From the NCBI RefSeq assembly GCF_902712915.1, contig NZ_CACTIA010000004.1, positions 124,001-188,000 of the forward strand: a stretch of DNA of 64,000 bases, given 5' to 3'. Made by a program: the position numbers and the translations under genes. The notes beneath the pieces are model-generated. The model was not told the DNA's origin. It was given only the letters and a program-made list of their open reading frames with translations, and ran no database searches. Each line of letters opens with the position of its first letter. The stretch's first letter is position 1. Positions 17,202 through 26,060 of the stretch are shown piece after piece. This DNA comes from Acidiphilium sp. C61. Its GTDB lineage: Bacteria; Pseudomonadota; Alphaproteobacteria; Acetobacterales; Acetobacteraceae.

Positions 17202-17531
17202 GCCGAGATCGGGACTGCTTCACTTGCTTTCACGCATTGATTGTTAAATCTTATTCATGTGCAACTCAAGAAGGTGAAGCCCCTCCCCTTCAACATCCTT
17301 ACGTTGGCGGTTTCGCTGGGATGTTTGCGACGGAATCAGGGAAAAATCCAAGTTTTGAGCAGAGTGTTTCAGAGACAAAAGGGATTACAAATCCCACGAT
17401 TTCGTGAGGTCGACGCCCGAATGGCTGGTTGACCAGAACAGTTCCGATCCTGGAGAGGCGCCGCTCGCCAACCTGGTCTCTCTCAGCAGGCCGCCGGGCG
17501 CAACGCATCCTGTGAGCATTATTCGACCCAT
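17202..17531. other. Non-coding gap
   Basis: About 330 bases between the CtrA-like gene and the DUF1612-type gene. No convincing reading frame, hairpin or repeat family was seen; its 5' end should hold the promoter of the regulator. Confidence 0.5.
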
Positions 17532-18683
17532 TCACGCTGAATCCGGGCGGTTGGATTCAGGACCGGTCCCCTCCGGCCGTCCGGCCTGACGGATCCGATC
17601 GAGGCTGATCCTGGTTTCGCGGATCGCGGAATCGGCTGCCGCCATGGCTTCTTCCAGATCGCTGAAGTCGAACGCGAGCCGAGGCAGGACGCCACCGGAC
17701 GGCGCCGGCGGAAGATCGGCGGGCGGAGCAGAGTGTGGCATTTCGGGCTCGATCCGGGGCCGTCCCCTTCCCCGCCCCGGCTGCGGCCGGCGTGGCGGCG
17801 CCACGTAATCGCGCATCCGGCCCATGCCCGACAGGCCGAAGAGCCGGCGCTTGCTGCGGTGGGTCAGCTCGACGACCAGCCCGGCCTCGAGCAGTTCGCC
17901 GAGCAGGGCGTGGGCGTTCGCCACGTTCATGCCGAGCCGATCGGCGAGCGATTTCGCGGAGATGATCGGGGTTGCCGCCAGGATGTCGATCGCCATGGCG
18001 GCCCGGCTGTTCTTGCGCCGCTTGCCGATCGAACCGCGCGCGACCTGCCAGGCCCGATCGAGATCGCGGAGGAGGTCCTGGGCGGCCGCGGCCTCGTTCG
18101 CCAATGCATTGAGCAGAAGCGGGATCCAGCTCTCCCGGTCGAAGGGAAGGTCGCCGCCGAGGGCCTGCGGTCCGGTGATCGGAACCGGAAGGTGAAGCAG
18201 TCCGCTCTGCTGCCAGAAGCGGATGAGTGCGCCCCGCAATGGAGCTCGTCTCCCGCCCCCAGCCAGCCAGGCATGGGCCGCGTGTGCCGCGCCGAGCAGC
18301 GGGGATGCGCGCTCGACATCCCGCTCGATCGCCTTCATCGCCAACTGGATCTCACCCTCCTGATCAAAATCAGGCTCGACGATCCACTGGTGCATCGAGA
18401 GCGCGTGGCGGGCCGCATCGAAGATGTCGCCCCGCTCGGCGAGGCTCAGCCATGGGTCCATGCGGAGCCGAACCCCCTCGAGCAGGGCCGCGAGATGCCA
18501 CGGCTCGATCAGCTGCCCGTCCACCATCGCCTGGCGGCGCACCGCATCGAGGCGAAACCGGTAGAGGAAGGCGCCGCGGAGCGGGTGCATCGAGAGGGCC
18601 TGGTCAAGCCGCGCCATGGTGCCGGCCGCTCGCTCAAGTGCGATCATCAGCCGCTGCTGGGCGGACATCTCAGGGTGAGCCAT
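17532..18683 (-). CDS. DUF1612/helix-turn-helix protein (RHE_PE00001-like)
   Basis: About 383 residues. The overall plan (helical N-terminal region with LSMHPLRGAFLYRFRLDAVR, a central all-alpha region, then a winged-helix-like segment near 235-285, AAMAIDILAATPIISAKSLA and NVANAHALLGELLEAG) matches plasmid proteins of Rhizobiales annotated DUF1612 with a helix-turn-helix domain. The tail is Pro/Gly/Arg-rich. Start ATG 18683 has GGAGG 8-9 bases upstream; ATG 18713 is an alternative. It is divergent from the FeeM-like gene, so their promoters share about 85 bases. The function is unknown; DNA binding is likely. Confidence 0.65.
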   Translation of the reverse strand: MAHPEMSAQQRLMIALERAAGTMARLDQALSMHPLRGAFLYRFRLDAVRRQAMVDGQLIEPWHLAALLEGVRLRMDPWLSLAERGDIFDAARHALSMHQWIVEPDFDQEGEIQLAMKAIERDVERASPLLGAAHAAHAWLAGGGRRAPLRGALIRFWQQSGLLHLPVPITGPQALGGDLPFDRESWIPLLLNALANEAAAAQDLLRDLDRAWQVARGSIGKRRKNSRAAMAIDILAATPIISAKSLADRLGMNVANAHALLGELLEAGLVVELTHRSKRRLFGLSGMGRMRDYVAPPRRPQPGRGRGRPRIEPEMPHSAPPADLPPAPSGGVLPRLAFDFSDLEEAMAAADSAIRETRISLDRIRQAGRPEGTGPESNRPDSA

Positions 18684-18768
18684 GAGACGCGCCTCCACCA
18701 TGAAAGACGTCACTTACACATCTCGTCCGTAGCCTCCGGGGGACCGCTCCCATCGCCCCGAGGCCCCA

Positions 18769-19560
18769 ATGCCCAGCATCTCCCGCAGCCGCGACTCGAT
18801 CGAGGTCCAGCTCGCGACCAGCCGTGACCTCGCCGATCTGGCCTACGAGATTCGCTACGAGGCGTATCGCGCGAGAGGCTACATCGGCGAGCGCGCCGGC
18901 GGGTTGTTCAGCGATGAGGAGGACACGCGCGAGAACGCCCAGACCGCCGTGGTATTTCGCGACGGTATTCCGTCCGGCACGGTGCGCGCCCTCCTCCTCG
19001 ACCCGGGCTCCGACAACCCCGACTTCCACCACATCCCGGCGCTCGACATGTTCGGGCCGGAGATCCGCGAGCTTCTCGCCGTCCGCGGGACCGCGGCGCG
19101 CCCGGCCACCGCAATCGAGGCCACCAAGCTGGCCCTGGCGAGCCATGCGGAGCGGGATATCGCGGTGCTGCAGGCCCTCTTCCGGACGGTTCGCTATCTC
19201 GTCCACGCGCATGACGCGAATGTCGTGTTCAACGCGGTCAAGCATCATCACATGCCGTTCTACCGCCGCCTCGGCTACCGCAAGATCGAGGATCCCCGGC
19301 CCTACCCTGGACTCGCTGTCCAGACCGGGTTGATGGCGTGCTTTCGTGAGGAATTCGCGGACACGGTCGACCGCGTGCCGTTCATGAGTGGCCTCGCCGT
19401 CACCGACCCGACCTGCCAGGCGCTGCTCGCCGGCCACCGGGTGCAGATCTTCTCGACCGGTCGGCCAGACGAGCGGCCGGCGCTCGAAGCCCCGAACCGT
19501 CTGGGGCGCGCCGCCCCGGCGCCGGACCCTGATGCGGATCAAGAGCCGGGCCCGGGCTGA
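18769..19560 (+). CDS. FeeM-like N-acyl amino acid synthase (GNAT fold)
   Basis: 263 residues. The N-terminal 200 or so match FeeM-domain proteins, long-chain N-acyl amino acid synthases related in fold to acyl-homoserine lactone synthases: ADLAYEIRYEAYRARGYI (about 23-40), GTVRALLLDPGS, AIEATKLALA (about 118-127) and NAVKHHHMPFYRRLGYRKI (about 162-180). Such enzymes transfer an acyl chain from acyl carrier protein to an amino acid and may produce signal-like lipids. The last 50 residues are a disordered Pro/Asp tail. It lies alone on its strand between a DNA-binding gene and a recombinase. The substrate cannot be told from the sequence. Confidence 0.75.
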   Translation: MPSISRSRDSIEVQLATSRDLADLAYEIRYEAYRARGYIGERAGGLFSDEEDTRENAQTAVVFRDGIPSGTVRALLLDPGSDNPDFHHIPALDMFGPEIRELLAVRGTAARPATAIEATKLALASHAERDIAVLQALFRTVRYLVHAHDANVVFNAVKHHHMPFYRRLGYRKIEDPRPYPGLAVQTGLMACFREEFADTVDRVPFMSGLAVTDPTCQALLAGHRVQIFSTGRPDERPALEAPNRLGRAAPAPDPDADQEPGPG

Positions 19561-19771
19561 GCGGAAAGCTTCGACAATCCTCGAACGGAAAATCAATATC
19601 TTGATCCGTATTTTTGCGCCATATGCGGTGTAGCACAAAATAACCGTCTTTTTCAGGGGCCTATCAGGCTTTTTTAATTGATTTCCTGATAAATTCGGTT
19701 GTCGCTACTACAGAAATTTCATAGGATTCCGGGCGCAGAACCGACCGATTCGCGCTCAGGAGAGGCCACTC

Positions 19772-20899
19772 GTGCCCGACGACAACGAATTCGCACCGCA
19801 AGACCGCCCCGACGCGCCATCGGCCGGCAGCCTGGTGCCCTCCCCGCCCCCGCTCGCCGGCGACGGGCACGCGGTCCGGCGCTGGTTCAGCGAGATCGAG
19901 GACGAGCCGGTCCCGGTGGCCGATGGCACGCTCGCCGGTGCCCGCAGCGCCGCCAGCGCCTATGCCCGCCGGGCCAAGGCGGACAACACCAGGCGGGCCT
20001 ACCGCGCCGCGGTGCGCGTCTGGTGCCTCTGGTGCGACCGCCACGGGCTGACACCCCTCCCCGCCTCAGGCGCGGATGTCGCGGCCTTCCTCGCCGATGA
20101 GCGCGGCCGCGGCGTCTCGACCGAAACGCTGAAGCTCCGGCGCGCCGCGATCCGCTACCTGCATCGCCTCGCCGGCTGCCCGGTGCCCACCGATGATGCC
20201 TGCGTCGCCGAGACCATGGCGGGCATCCAGCGCGATGCCGCCTCCCGCGGCGAGATCCGCCGCAAGAAGGTGGCGGCGACAGCGACGGTGATCCGCCGGC
20301 TGCTGGCGCCGATCGGCGATACCGAGCTGATCGACCTGCGCGACCGCGCGCTGATCCTGGTCGGCTTCGCCGGCGCGCTGCGGCGCTCGGAACTCGCCGG
20401 CATCAGGATCGAGCACCTGACACCGTCAGAGCGGGGACTCCGGCTGACCCTGCCGCAGACCAAAGGGAGCCAGACCGAGGCGGTCACCGTCGCCCTGCCC
20501 TACGGCGATACCGAACTCTGTCCGGTGCATGCCCTTGAGCGCTGGCGGGTCGCCGCGGGGCTACAGCGGGGCCCGTTGTTCCGCCGGATCTGGTCTCCGC
20601 CATCCGGCCGGAAAGGGCGCGAGCGGACCGCGCCGCCGGGGCCGGTCATCGGCGAGCGGGCCCTCACCCCGCAGAGCGTGGCCCTGATCATCCAGCGCCG
20701 GGCCATGGCGGCCGGGTTCGGCCGGCGCGACCTGGGCGGGCACAGCCTCAAGCGTGGGGCGCTGACCACCGGGATGGAGCGCGGCGTCCACCCGGCGCGC
20801 CTGAAGCGGCTCGGCCGCCACAAGAGCTATGATGTGCTCGGAGAGTATCTGGAGTTCGGCGACCTGTTTGACGGGCACCCGCTGGATGGGGTGCTCTAA
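19772..20899 (+). CDS. Tyrosine recombinase/integrase
   Basis: Site-specific recombinase of 375 residues. The SAM-like core-binding domain is about 60-155 (ADNTRRAYRAAVRVWCLWCD). The catalytic domain shows ALRRSELAGI (Arg I, about 198), a Lys in PQTKGS, GGHSLKRG (His-x-x-Arg, about 330) and LGRHKSYDVLGEYLE (His and the nucleophile Tyr, about 350-362), so it looks active. No attachment site pair was recognised nearby. It resembles plasmid resolvase-type XerC/D relatives as much as phage integrases. It may resolve multimers or have brought in this part of the plasmid. Confidence 0.87.
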   Translation: MPDDNEFAPQDRPDAPSAGSLVPSPPPLAGDGHAVRRWFSEIEDEPVPVADGTLAGARSAASAYARRAKADNTRRAYRAAVRVWCLWCDRHGLTPLPASGADVAAFLADERGRGVSTETLKLRRAAIRYLHRLAGCPVPTDDACVAETMAGIQRDAASRGEIRRKKVAATATVIRRLLAPIGDTELIDLRDRALILVGFAGALRRSELAGIRIEHLTPSERGLRLTLPQTKGSQTEAVTVALPYGDTELCPVHALERWRVAAGLQRGPLFRRIWSPPSGRKGRERTAPPGPVIGERALTPQSVALIIQRRAMAAGFGRRDLGGHSLKRGALTTGMERGVHPARLKRLGRHKSYDVLGEYLEFGDLFDGHPLDGVL

Positions 20900-20913
20900 A
20901 TCCGTCTCCTAGC

Positions 20914-21402
20914 TTAATGCCGCGGCGCAAGTATGCGTGGGTCGTACAGCCATTTCCGGCGCTTGTGAAACTGTATTTTGCGGGCACCTGGATGGGTCGG
21001 GTTGATGAGGACGTTCAGCTCCTCGGGAACGATAACGGAGGGGACGAATAATACCGCCGATCTATTGTCCCGGACCCAAGTGGTTCCCAAGTCGATACTC
21101 ACCTTCCCGGGAGGCTCCGCATCCCACCCCACAAGCAGAGATTCCTCATCATATGCCTCTGCCGATCTGACCAGATCATCCGGGATGATGATCTCGACCA
21201 GATATCGGTTCAGCGGCAAACCGCTCCCGTTCAGATGCACCACAGTTTCGAGGCAAGCCAGCGCGCGTGAGGATGCTGCGTAAACCATTGGGGTGCCAAC
21301 GTCATTCCAGCGTCCGCCCGTGATCTCCGCCCCCTTTCCGCTCCTGTCGTCCGCCGTATAATCCCGAGTGTCTGTCCCGATCCTCCAGAAACTCGCGGTC
21401 AC
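20914..21402 (-). CDS. RES-domain toxin
   Basis: 162 residues. RES toxins of the RES-Xre group degrade cellular NAD+. The hallmark residues are present: WRI near the N-terminus with the first Arg, GGRWNDVGTPMVYAASS (about 29-45) with the Arg, and the segment ALACLETVVHLNG (about 47-59) with the Glu; a Ser occurs later in the domain. The gene overlaps the antitoxin stop by 4 bases (ATGA), typical of this module. The C-terminus HKRRKWLYDPRIL is the usual end. Confidence 0.85.
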   Translation of the reverse strand: MTASFWRIGTDTRDYTADDRSGKGAEITGGRWNDVGTPMVYAASSRALACLETVVHLNGSGLPLNRYLVEIIIPDDLVRSAEAYDEESLLVGWDAEPPGKVSIDLGTTWVRDNRSAVLFVPSVIVPEELNVLINPTHPGARKIQFHKRRKWLYDPRILAPRH

Positions 21403-21974
21403 GCATAGGCCCCGCTCTGAATGCGGGACAATGCCTGTGAGACGAGGGCTTGCCCCGCCATCGTGTCAAGCAATTTGATAGGCATCTGACCGCCGAGCGC
21501 TGGCAATGGCTCGCGCAACCAGCGCGAGAGCCATTCTGCAGCGTTAAATCCCTCTGGATCACCGGATTCCTTCACCATCGCCTCGACCTGCCCCACCAGT
21601 CGCGCAATACCGGCAATGCGCTCGCTCTCATCGGCCGGCAGATTCTTCGCCTGGGCGACCTTACGATTCAGGGTGGCTACACTCAGGTTGAGCGCACGGA
21701 GCAATGTGTCCTGCTCGATCCTGAGATCACCTGCGATCCGCTTTACGGTGAGCGCGGGAATCCCCCTCCTGATCATCTCGATTTGGCGCATAGGCGCCTG
21801 ACAAAAGTATTCCAGGTAGGTCATATCGGTCCCACCTTTTGCCGCCGGGGATCCGCGTGATGTCTTGGGAACCTTAAGCGCGCGAGATGTCTTGGGGGCC
21901 TTGTGCGAAGGCTTGTTTGCCTTCGTACCTGAAGGTGTTCTGGTCGCGGCCTTGCTCACAGTCGTGGCAACCAT
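21399..21974 (-). CDS. Xre/MbcA/ParS-type antitoxin of the RES module
   Basis: 191 residues. Residues 80-130 form the Xre-like helix-turn-helix (ALTVKRIAGDLRIEQDTLLR, then LSVATLNRKV) and the C-terminal 55 or so (GFNAAEWLSRWLREPLPALG, then KLLDTMAGQALVSQAL) are the toxin-binding DUF2384 domain. Unusually, the first 48 residues are a Lys/Ser/Thr/Pro-rich basic tail with repeated KAPKTSR/KVPKTSR units, not part of the family core. Start ATG 21974 has AAAGGAG upstream, just downstream of a repeat operator. It is expected to neutralise RES and repress the operon. Confidence 0.85.
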   Translation of the reverse strand: MVATTVSKAATRTPSGTKANKPSHKAPKTSRALKVPKTSRGSPAAKGGTDMTYLEYFCQAPMRQIEMIRRGIPALTVKRIAGDLRIEQDTLLRALNLSVATLNRKVAQAKNLPADESERIAGIARLVGQVEAMVKESGDPEGFNAAEWLSRWLREPLPALGGQMPIKLLDTMAGQALVSQALSRIQSGAYA

Positions 21975-21985
21975 GACGATACTCC

Positions 21986-22017
21986 TTTGCGCAATAATTT
22001 AGCGCATTTGCGCATTT
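21986..22017. promoter_or_regulatory. Operator repeats before the RES-Xre operon
   Basis: Two adjacent direct copies of GCGCATTT (22002-22009, 22010-22017) face an inverted TTTGCGC (21986-21992) across an AT-rich centre. They lie 12-43 bases upstream of the antitoxin start, where an Xre-family autorepressor would bind. Confidence 0.55.
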
Positions 22018-22125
22018 GTTCAACATCCCCGCCACGAGGTCAGAGATCCAACACGCTCCTTACAGACCCGGCGGCTATTCTGACCGGACCGATCCCCCGA
22101 CGATCGTCCGACAGGAGAATCCGCC

Positions 22126-22587
22126 TTGGCCCAGAACAAGCCGCCGCGCTTCATCGCCGAACTCGAGACTGTGCAGGGGCACGCCTGCTTCTCGGTCCAT
22201 GTGTCCGTCCGCGCCGCGACGGACGCGCCGGAGGACGCCGTGTCGACCCACCTTCTCCCCGCCGGTGACCCGCAGAGGGCGATCCTGACCGAGGCGATTT
22301 CCGCCATCCGCCAGACGCCCGAAGGCGCGCGGGTCGAGCTGCGGACGAACAGCGACTATCTGACCGACGGCATTCTTCGCTGGCGTAGCGGCTGGGAGCG
22401 CCGGAACTTTCAGACCGCGAAGGGCAGGCCCGTTGCTCTCGCCGACGTCTGGAAGATCCTGTTCGCCGAAGTCGACGCCCGGCAGGTCCGTGCGGTGTTG
22501 AGCACCTCAACGACAAAGAGCCGGGAAGCGACGCACCATGCTCATGACGCCATCTCCGTCGCGGACCATGCGCCACAGATGAGTTGA
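22126..22587 (+). CDS. RNase H-fold protein, divergent
   Basis: 153 residues from a TTG start (AGGAG 8 bases upstream). From about residue 50 the RNase HI pattern is clear: LTEAISAIRQTPEGARVELR with the Glu, TNSDYLTDGI with the second Asp, the basic-protrusion-like WRSGWERRNFQTAKGRPVAL, DVWKIL, and REATHHAHDAIS with the last Asp. The N-terminal strand that should carry the first catalytic Asp in a FTDGS-like motif instead reads FIAELETVQGHACFSV, so one metal ligand seems missing. It may be a non-catalytic nucleic-acid binder or an enzyme with reduced activity. Confidence 0.65.
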   Translation: MAQNKPPRFIAELETVQGHACFSVHVSVRAATDAPEDAVSTHLLPAGDPQRAILTEAISAIRQTPEGARVELRTNSDYLTDGILRWRSGWERRNFQTAKGRPVALADVWKILFAEVDARQVRAVLSTSTTKSREATHHAHDAISVADHAPQMS

Positions 22588-22738
22588 TCCACCGGGTGAC
22601 GGGACGATCAACGCCTCCGGCGTCCGATCCCGGCACCGATGATCTCGGTACACCCCCCTCACCCACCATCTTGGCCGGCCGCCCGTTCCTTTCACGTCCA
22701 GTCGCTATGCTGGCGATGGAACAACCGGTGGCGCCGTC

Positions 22739-23356
22739 ATGAACTCGATATCCCCCTCCCCGCTCGTCCGTAACCAGCAGCTCGTCGTCAACCTGTTCGG
22801 CGGTCCCTGCGCCGGCAAGTCGAGCCTGGCGGCGATCCTGTTCGGGCGTCTGAAGCGCGAGCACTACGAGGCGGAGCTCGCCGTCGAGTTCGCCAAGGAC
22901 CTCGCCTTCGAAAACCGGCGCGACGCGCTGAAATGCCAGATCTACGTCCTCGGCAACCAGTACTGGCGCATCCAGCGCGCCTTCTCCGGCGGCGCCCAGA
23001 TCGTGGTGACCGACAGCCCCTGCCTGCTGTCTTGCGCCTACCAGACCAGCCCCGGCATCGAGGCCGCGGCACTGGAGGCGCATTTCGCGTATCCCTCACT
23101 GAACCTCTTCGTCGACCGCTCGGAGCGATACAGCGCCTATGGCCGCGTCCACGAGCGCGACCAAGCCGAACAGATCGATGAGCGGATCATCGGGATCCTG
23201 AACCGGTTCAGCATCCCCTTCACCCGCGTCTCGATCGAGCATGGCGAACAGCAGGCTGTCGCGATGGTGCTCGAGCAGGCACGACGGGCAGCAGAGGCAA
23301 TCGAGGTGGGTAGTGTCCGGGGTCGTGGTGGACTTTTGGGCCCTGTAACGGTGTAG
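22739..23356 (+). pseudogene. P-loop kinase-like protein, 3' end displaced by IS256 element
   Basis: AAA/NadR-like P-loop protein. Residues 16-30 read VVNLFGGPCAGKSSL (Walker A), followed by AELAVEFAKDLAFENRRD and VTDSPCLLS, and a lid-like YSAYGRVHERDQAEQIDER. The nucleotide core is intact. After AIEV (base 23309) the frame enters the insertion element and ends after 15 foreign residues. The original end is found beyond the element: joining 23309 to 24701 restores EPLSSFDQDNAPLPC and a stop at 24744-24746. The core may still fold, so partial function is possible. Substrate unknown. Confidence 0.75.
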
Positions 23357-24690
23357 TTTGAGGTGGCCATCGGATCAGTCGGCTATGGTGGAGTTGCGAG
23401 ACTTCATCCTGAAGCCTGGAGAACCCGATGACCGAAGATAGATTACCACTGGCTGAGCTACTGGCCAAAGCCGGGGACGGCGATTTTCTGCGCAGCGTCG
23501 CGGAGGCGGTGGTTCAACTGCTGATGGAGACGGATGTGGATGGGCTGATCGGCGCCAGCCGCTACGAGCGCAGCGGCGAGCGCGCGACCTATCGCAACGG
23601 CTACCGGGAACGCGCATTGGACACGCGGCTTGGCAGCTTGCAGCTTCGGATCCCGAAGCTGCGGCAGGGGAGCTACTTCCCGCCGTTCCTGGAAGCTCGC
23701 CGGACCTCGGAGAAGGCGCTGGCCGCGGTCATCCAGGAAGCCTGGATTGGCGGCGTCTCGACCCGGCGGGTAGACGAGCTGGTGCAGGCCATGGGGCTGA
23801 CGGGGATCAGCAAGAGCACGGTCTCGAAACTGTGCAAGGACATCGATGAGAGGGTGAACGCCTTCCTCGACCGGCCACTCGCCGGCGAGTGGCCGTATCT
23901 GTGGTTGGATGCGACCTATCTCAAGCAGCGCGAAGGTGGGCGGATCGTCTCAGTTGCAGCGATAATCGCAGTGGCGGTGAACACCGACGGTCGGCGCGAG
24001 ATCGTCGGCCTGCACATCGGCCCGTCCGAGGCGGAGACCTTCTGGTCGACCTTTCTCAAGAGCTTGGTCCGCCGTGGGTTGCGTGAGGTGAAACTGGTGA
24101 TCTCCGATGCTCATGAAGGATTGAAGGCGGCGATCCGCCGGGTGATGGGGGCATCCTGGCAAAGATGCCGCGTTCACTGGATGCGCAACGCCTTGTCCTA
24201 TGTGCCGAAGGGGCAGCAGAGCATGGTGTCTGCAGCGTTGCGTCAGGCGTTTATCCAGCCGGATCGCGTCAGTGCCAGCCAGACCCTGCGCCATGTGGCC
24301 GACCAGCTCCGGGGCAAATGGCCAAAACTTGGCGCGTTCATCGACGACAGTGAAACCGACGTGCTGGCGCACATGGACTTTCCCGCCCAGCACCGAACCA
24401 AAATTCACTCGACGAATCCGCTCGAACGCCTGAACAAGGAGGTCAAGCGCCGCGCCGATGTCGTCGGCATCTTTCCCAATGAAGGTTCGATCATCCGCCT
24501 GATCGGAGCCGTGCTGCTCGAGGCCAACGACGAATGGCAGACACAGAACCGCTATATGCAGATCGAGGGAATGGTCGAACTCATGGCACCCGCCATCGAT
24601 GCCGATACACCACGAATTTCCACCGTCGCCGCGTGACCATTGGCCGCTTCAGCTACACCAGAATTTCCACCACATTGACGGACGCTATCA
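23310..24690. mobile_element. IS256-family insertion sequence
   Basis: An element of about 1.38 kb with imperfect terminal inverted repeats (left TAGTGTCCG...GTGGTGGA from 23311, right TAGCGTCCG...GTGGTGGA read inward from 24688). It encodes one Mutator-type transposase. It is flanked by the direct repeat ATCGAGGTGG (23300-23309 and 24691-24700); IS256 elements normally make 8-9-bp duplications, so one or two bases of the match may be chance. It interrupts the kinase gene near its 3' end. Confidence 0.87.
23428..24636 (+). CDS. IS256-family (Mutator-type) transposase
   Basis: 402 residues, full length for the family. DDE residues are visible in LWLDATYLK (about 157), VISDAHEGL (about 225) and NPLERLNKEVKRR (about 332), with the conserved CRVHWMRN between the second and third. 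The N-terminal region YERSGERATYRNGYRERALD is the usual DNA-binding part. It reads in the same direction as the host kinase gene. It appears intact and probably active or recently active, given the clean target duplication. Confidence 0.95.
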   Translation: MTEDRLPLAELLAKAGDGDFLRSVAEAVVQLLMETDVDGLIGASRYERSGERATYRNGYRERALDTRLGSLQLRIPKLRQGSYFPPFLEARRTSEKALAAVIQEAWIGGVSTRRVDELVQAMGLTGISKSTVSKLCKDIDERVNAFLDRPLAGEWPYLWLDATYLKQREGGRIVSVAAIIAVAVNTDGRREIVGLHIGPSEAETFWSTFLKSLVRRGLREVKLVISDAHEGLKAAIRRVMGASWQRCRVHWMRNALSYVPKGQQSMVSAALRQAFIQPDRVSASQTLRHVADQLRGKWPKLGAFIDDSETDVLAHMDFPAQHRTKIHSTNPLERLNKEVKRRADVVGIFPNEGSIIRLIGAVLLEANDEWQTQNRYMQIEGMVELMAPAIDADTPRISTVAA

Positions 24691-24749
24691 TCGAGGTGGA
24701 GCCGCTGAGCAGCTTCGACCAGGATAATGCCCCCCTCCCCTGCTAGGCC

Positions 24750-25397
24750 CAGCCACCCCATGGATGCGTGCATCGCGCTGCGTGCATCACCCATCACGCA
24801 GCACGCCTAACCAAGTCCTGCCATCTCGCCTGCCACGGCGAACAGCCATGAAGATCGCACTACGCATCACGCATCGTTCCTCACGGTGCACGCATCACGG
24901 TGAACGACTCGTGATGCGTCAGGCACGCATCACGCCCGCCTATCAGGATCCGGCCAGATCCGCCTCCCCTCGGAATATGTTGCAATTCAATGGGATAGCC
25001 CCAAAAAGACAGACTCACGCATCACGCCGCATCAATCACGCTTCATGCACCACGCATCTCGCATCACCGGATTACCACCCACGAGCCGGATCAAGCGGCA
25101 GTTTGATGCACGCACCACGCATCGTGATGCATCATGCCATCAGATCACATGAACAAGCAGGTCCAACACACTGATCCAAGCCTATAACGCATGGCCTGCG
25201 CATCGTGCATCACGCATCCCGCATCACCAATTAATTCAAAAACAGATTTGAATTTCTTGACAGCCATCCGATGCGTGGTGCACGCATCGTGTATCACGAG
25301 TCACGCGTCACGGCTCGCGTCTTTGCGGGTCGGGCGCGAGCAGAGGGAAGGGGACATTGATGCGTGCATCACCAATCACGATGCAGTGCGAGCGGCC
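24750..25397. repeat. Centromere-like field of degenerate GCATCACG repeats
   Basis: Roughly 600 bases with many copies, in both orientations, of a core close to CGCATCACG or TGCATCACG (for example near 24781, 24864, 24891, 24920, 25016, 25050, 25103, 25199, 25269 and 25360). A further inverted cluster lies just after the partition operon (about 26488-26524). The density directly upstream of parA suggests a partition site and operator (parS-like) bound by the small RHH partner. Apparent reading frames across it are low-complexity His/Ala/Ser translations of the repeat. Confidence 0.65.
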
Positions 25398-26060
25398 ATG
25401 AAGCGGATTGCCCTGGTGCAGCAGAAGGGCGGGGCCGCGAAAACGACCCTGTGCGTCCACCTCGCAGTAGCAGCAGATCAGGCGGGGACGCGGACCGCCA
25501 TCATCGACACCGATCCGCAGGCAAGCGCATCAGCGGTCTGGGGGCAGGCGAGGGGGGATAGGACCCCGCCGGTCGCCCCGGTCCTGGCTGCTGAGCTGAA
25601 GGAGGCGATGGACGCGGCCGAGGCTGATGGCTTCCAGCTGATATTCGTCGACACCCCGCCACACACGGCGCCCGCGCTCGAGGTGGTCGCGCGGAACATC
25701 GACCTCGCTCTCGTGCCGGTGCAGCCGTCAATCCTCGATGTTGCTGCCACCCAGGCCACACTTGACCTGCTGCGCGCGAACCGGGTGCCATCGGTCGCGG
25801 TGCTGACGAGAACATCTCCCAGACCGGACGAGGAAATCGTCGAGACGGTCAGAGCCCTGAGAGATCTCGAACTGCCTCTACTGAACACCCGCATCGTCGA
25901 GCGGAAGGTCTACCGCCGGGCCCTGACCCAGGGGCAGGCCGTCGGCGAGTTCGAACCCACCAGCAAGGCCGCGCGGGAGATCCGACAACTCTGGAAGGAG
26001 ATCGCGGTCCTGGATGCGATCCAGCTCAAGCCCGCCACAGCACAGAAGAGGAGGTCGTAA
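25398..26060 (+). CDS. parA: ParA-family partition ATPase
   Basis: Plasmid-partition ATPase of the ParA/MinD group, 220 residues, the short type (ParF-like) without an N-terminal DNA-binding domain. Deviant Walker A KGGAAKTTL lies at about 10-18 (signature Lys at 10), Walker A' region IDTDPQASAS about 38-47, and Walker B LIFVDTPPHTAP about 75-86. Start ATG 25398 gives the canonical N-terminus MKRIALVQQKGG; an open frame further upstream runs through the repeat field and is rejected. The stop overlaps the start of the partner gene. Confidence 0.92.
   Translation: MKRIALVQQKGGAAKTTLCVHLAVAADQAGTRTAIIDTDPQASASAVWGQARGDRTPPVAPVLAAELKEAMDAAEADGFQLIFVDTPPHTAPALEVVARNIDLALVPVQPSILDVAATQATLDLLRANRVPSVAVLTRTSPRPDEEIVETVRALRDLELPLLNTRIVERKVYRRALTQGQAVGEFEPTSKAAREIRQLWKEIAVLDAIQLKPATAQKRRS

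Noticed and set aside
17733..18827. A 364-codon frame on the plus strand
   Set aside because: Antisense to the DUF1612-type gene, which has a good start and recognisable family pattern.
18670..19638. A 322-codon frame on the minus strand
   Set aside because: Antisense to the FeeM-like gene.
24764..25174. A 136-codon His/Ser/Ala-rich frame
   Set aside because: Low-complexity translation of the centromere-like repeats, no ribosome site.
25191..25397. N-terminal extension of ParA
   Set aside because: It translates the GCATCACG repeat field; the canonical ParA start is the ATG at 25398.
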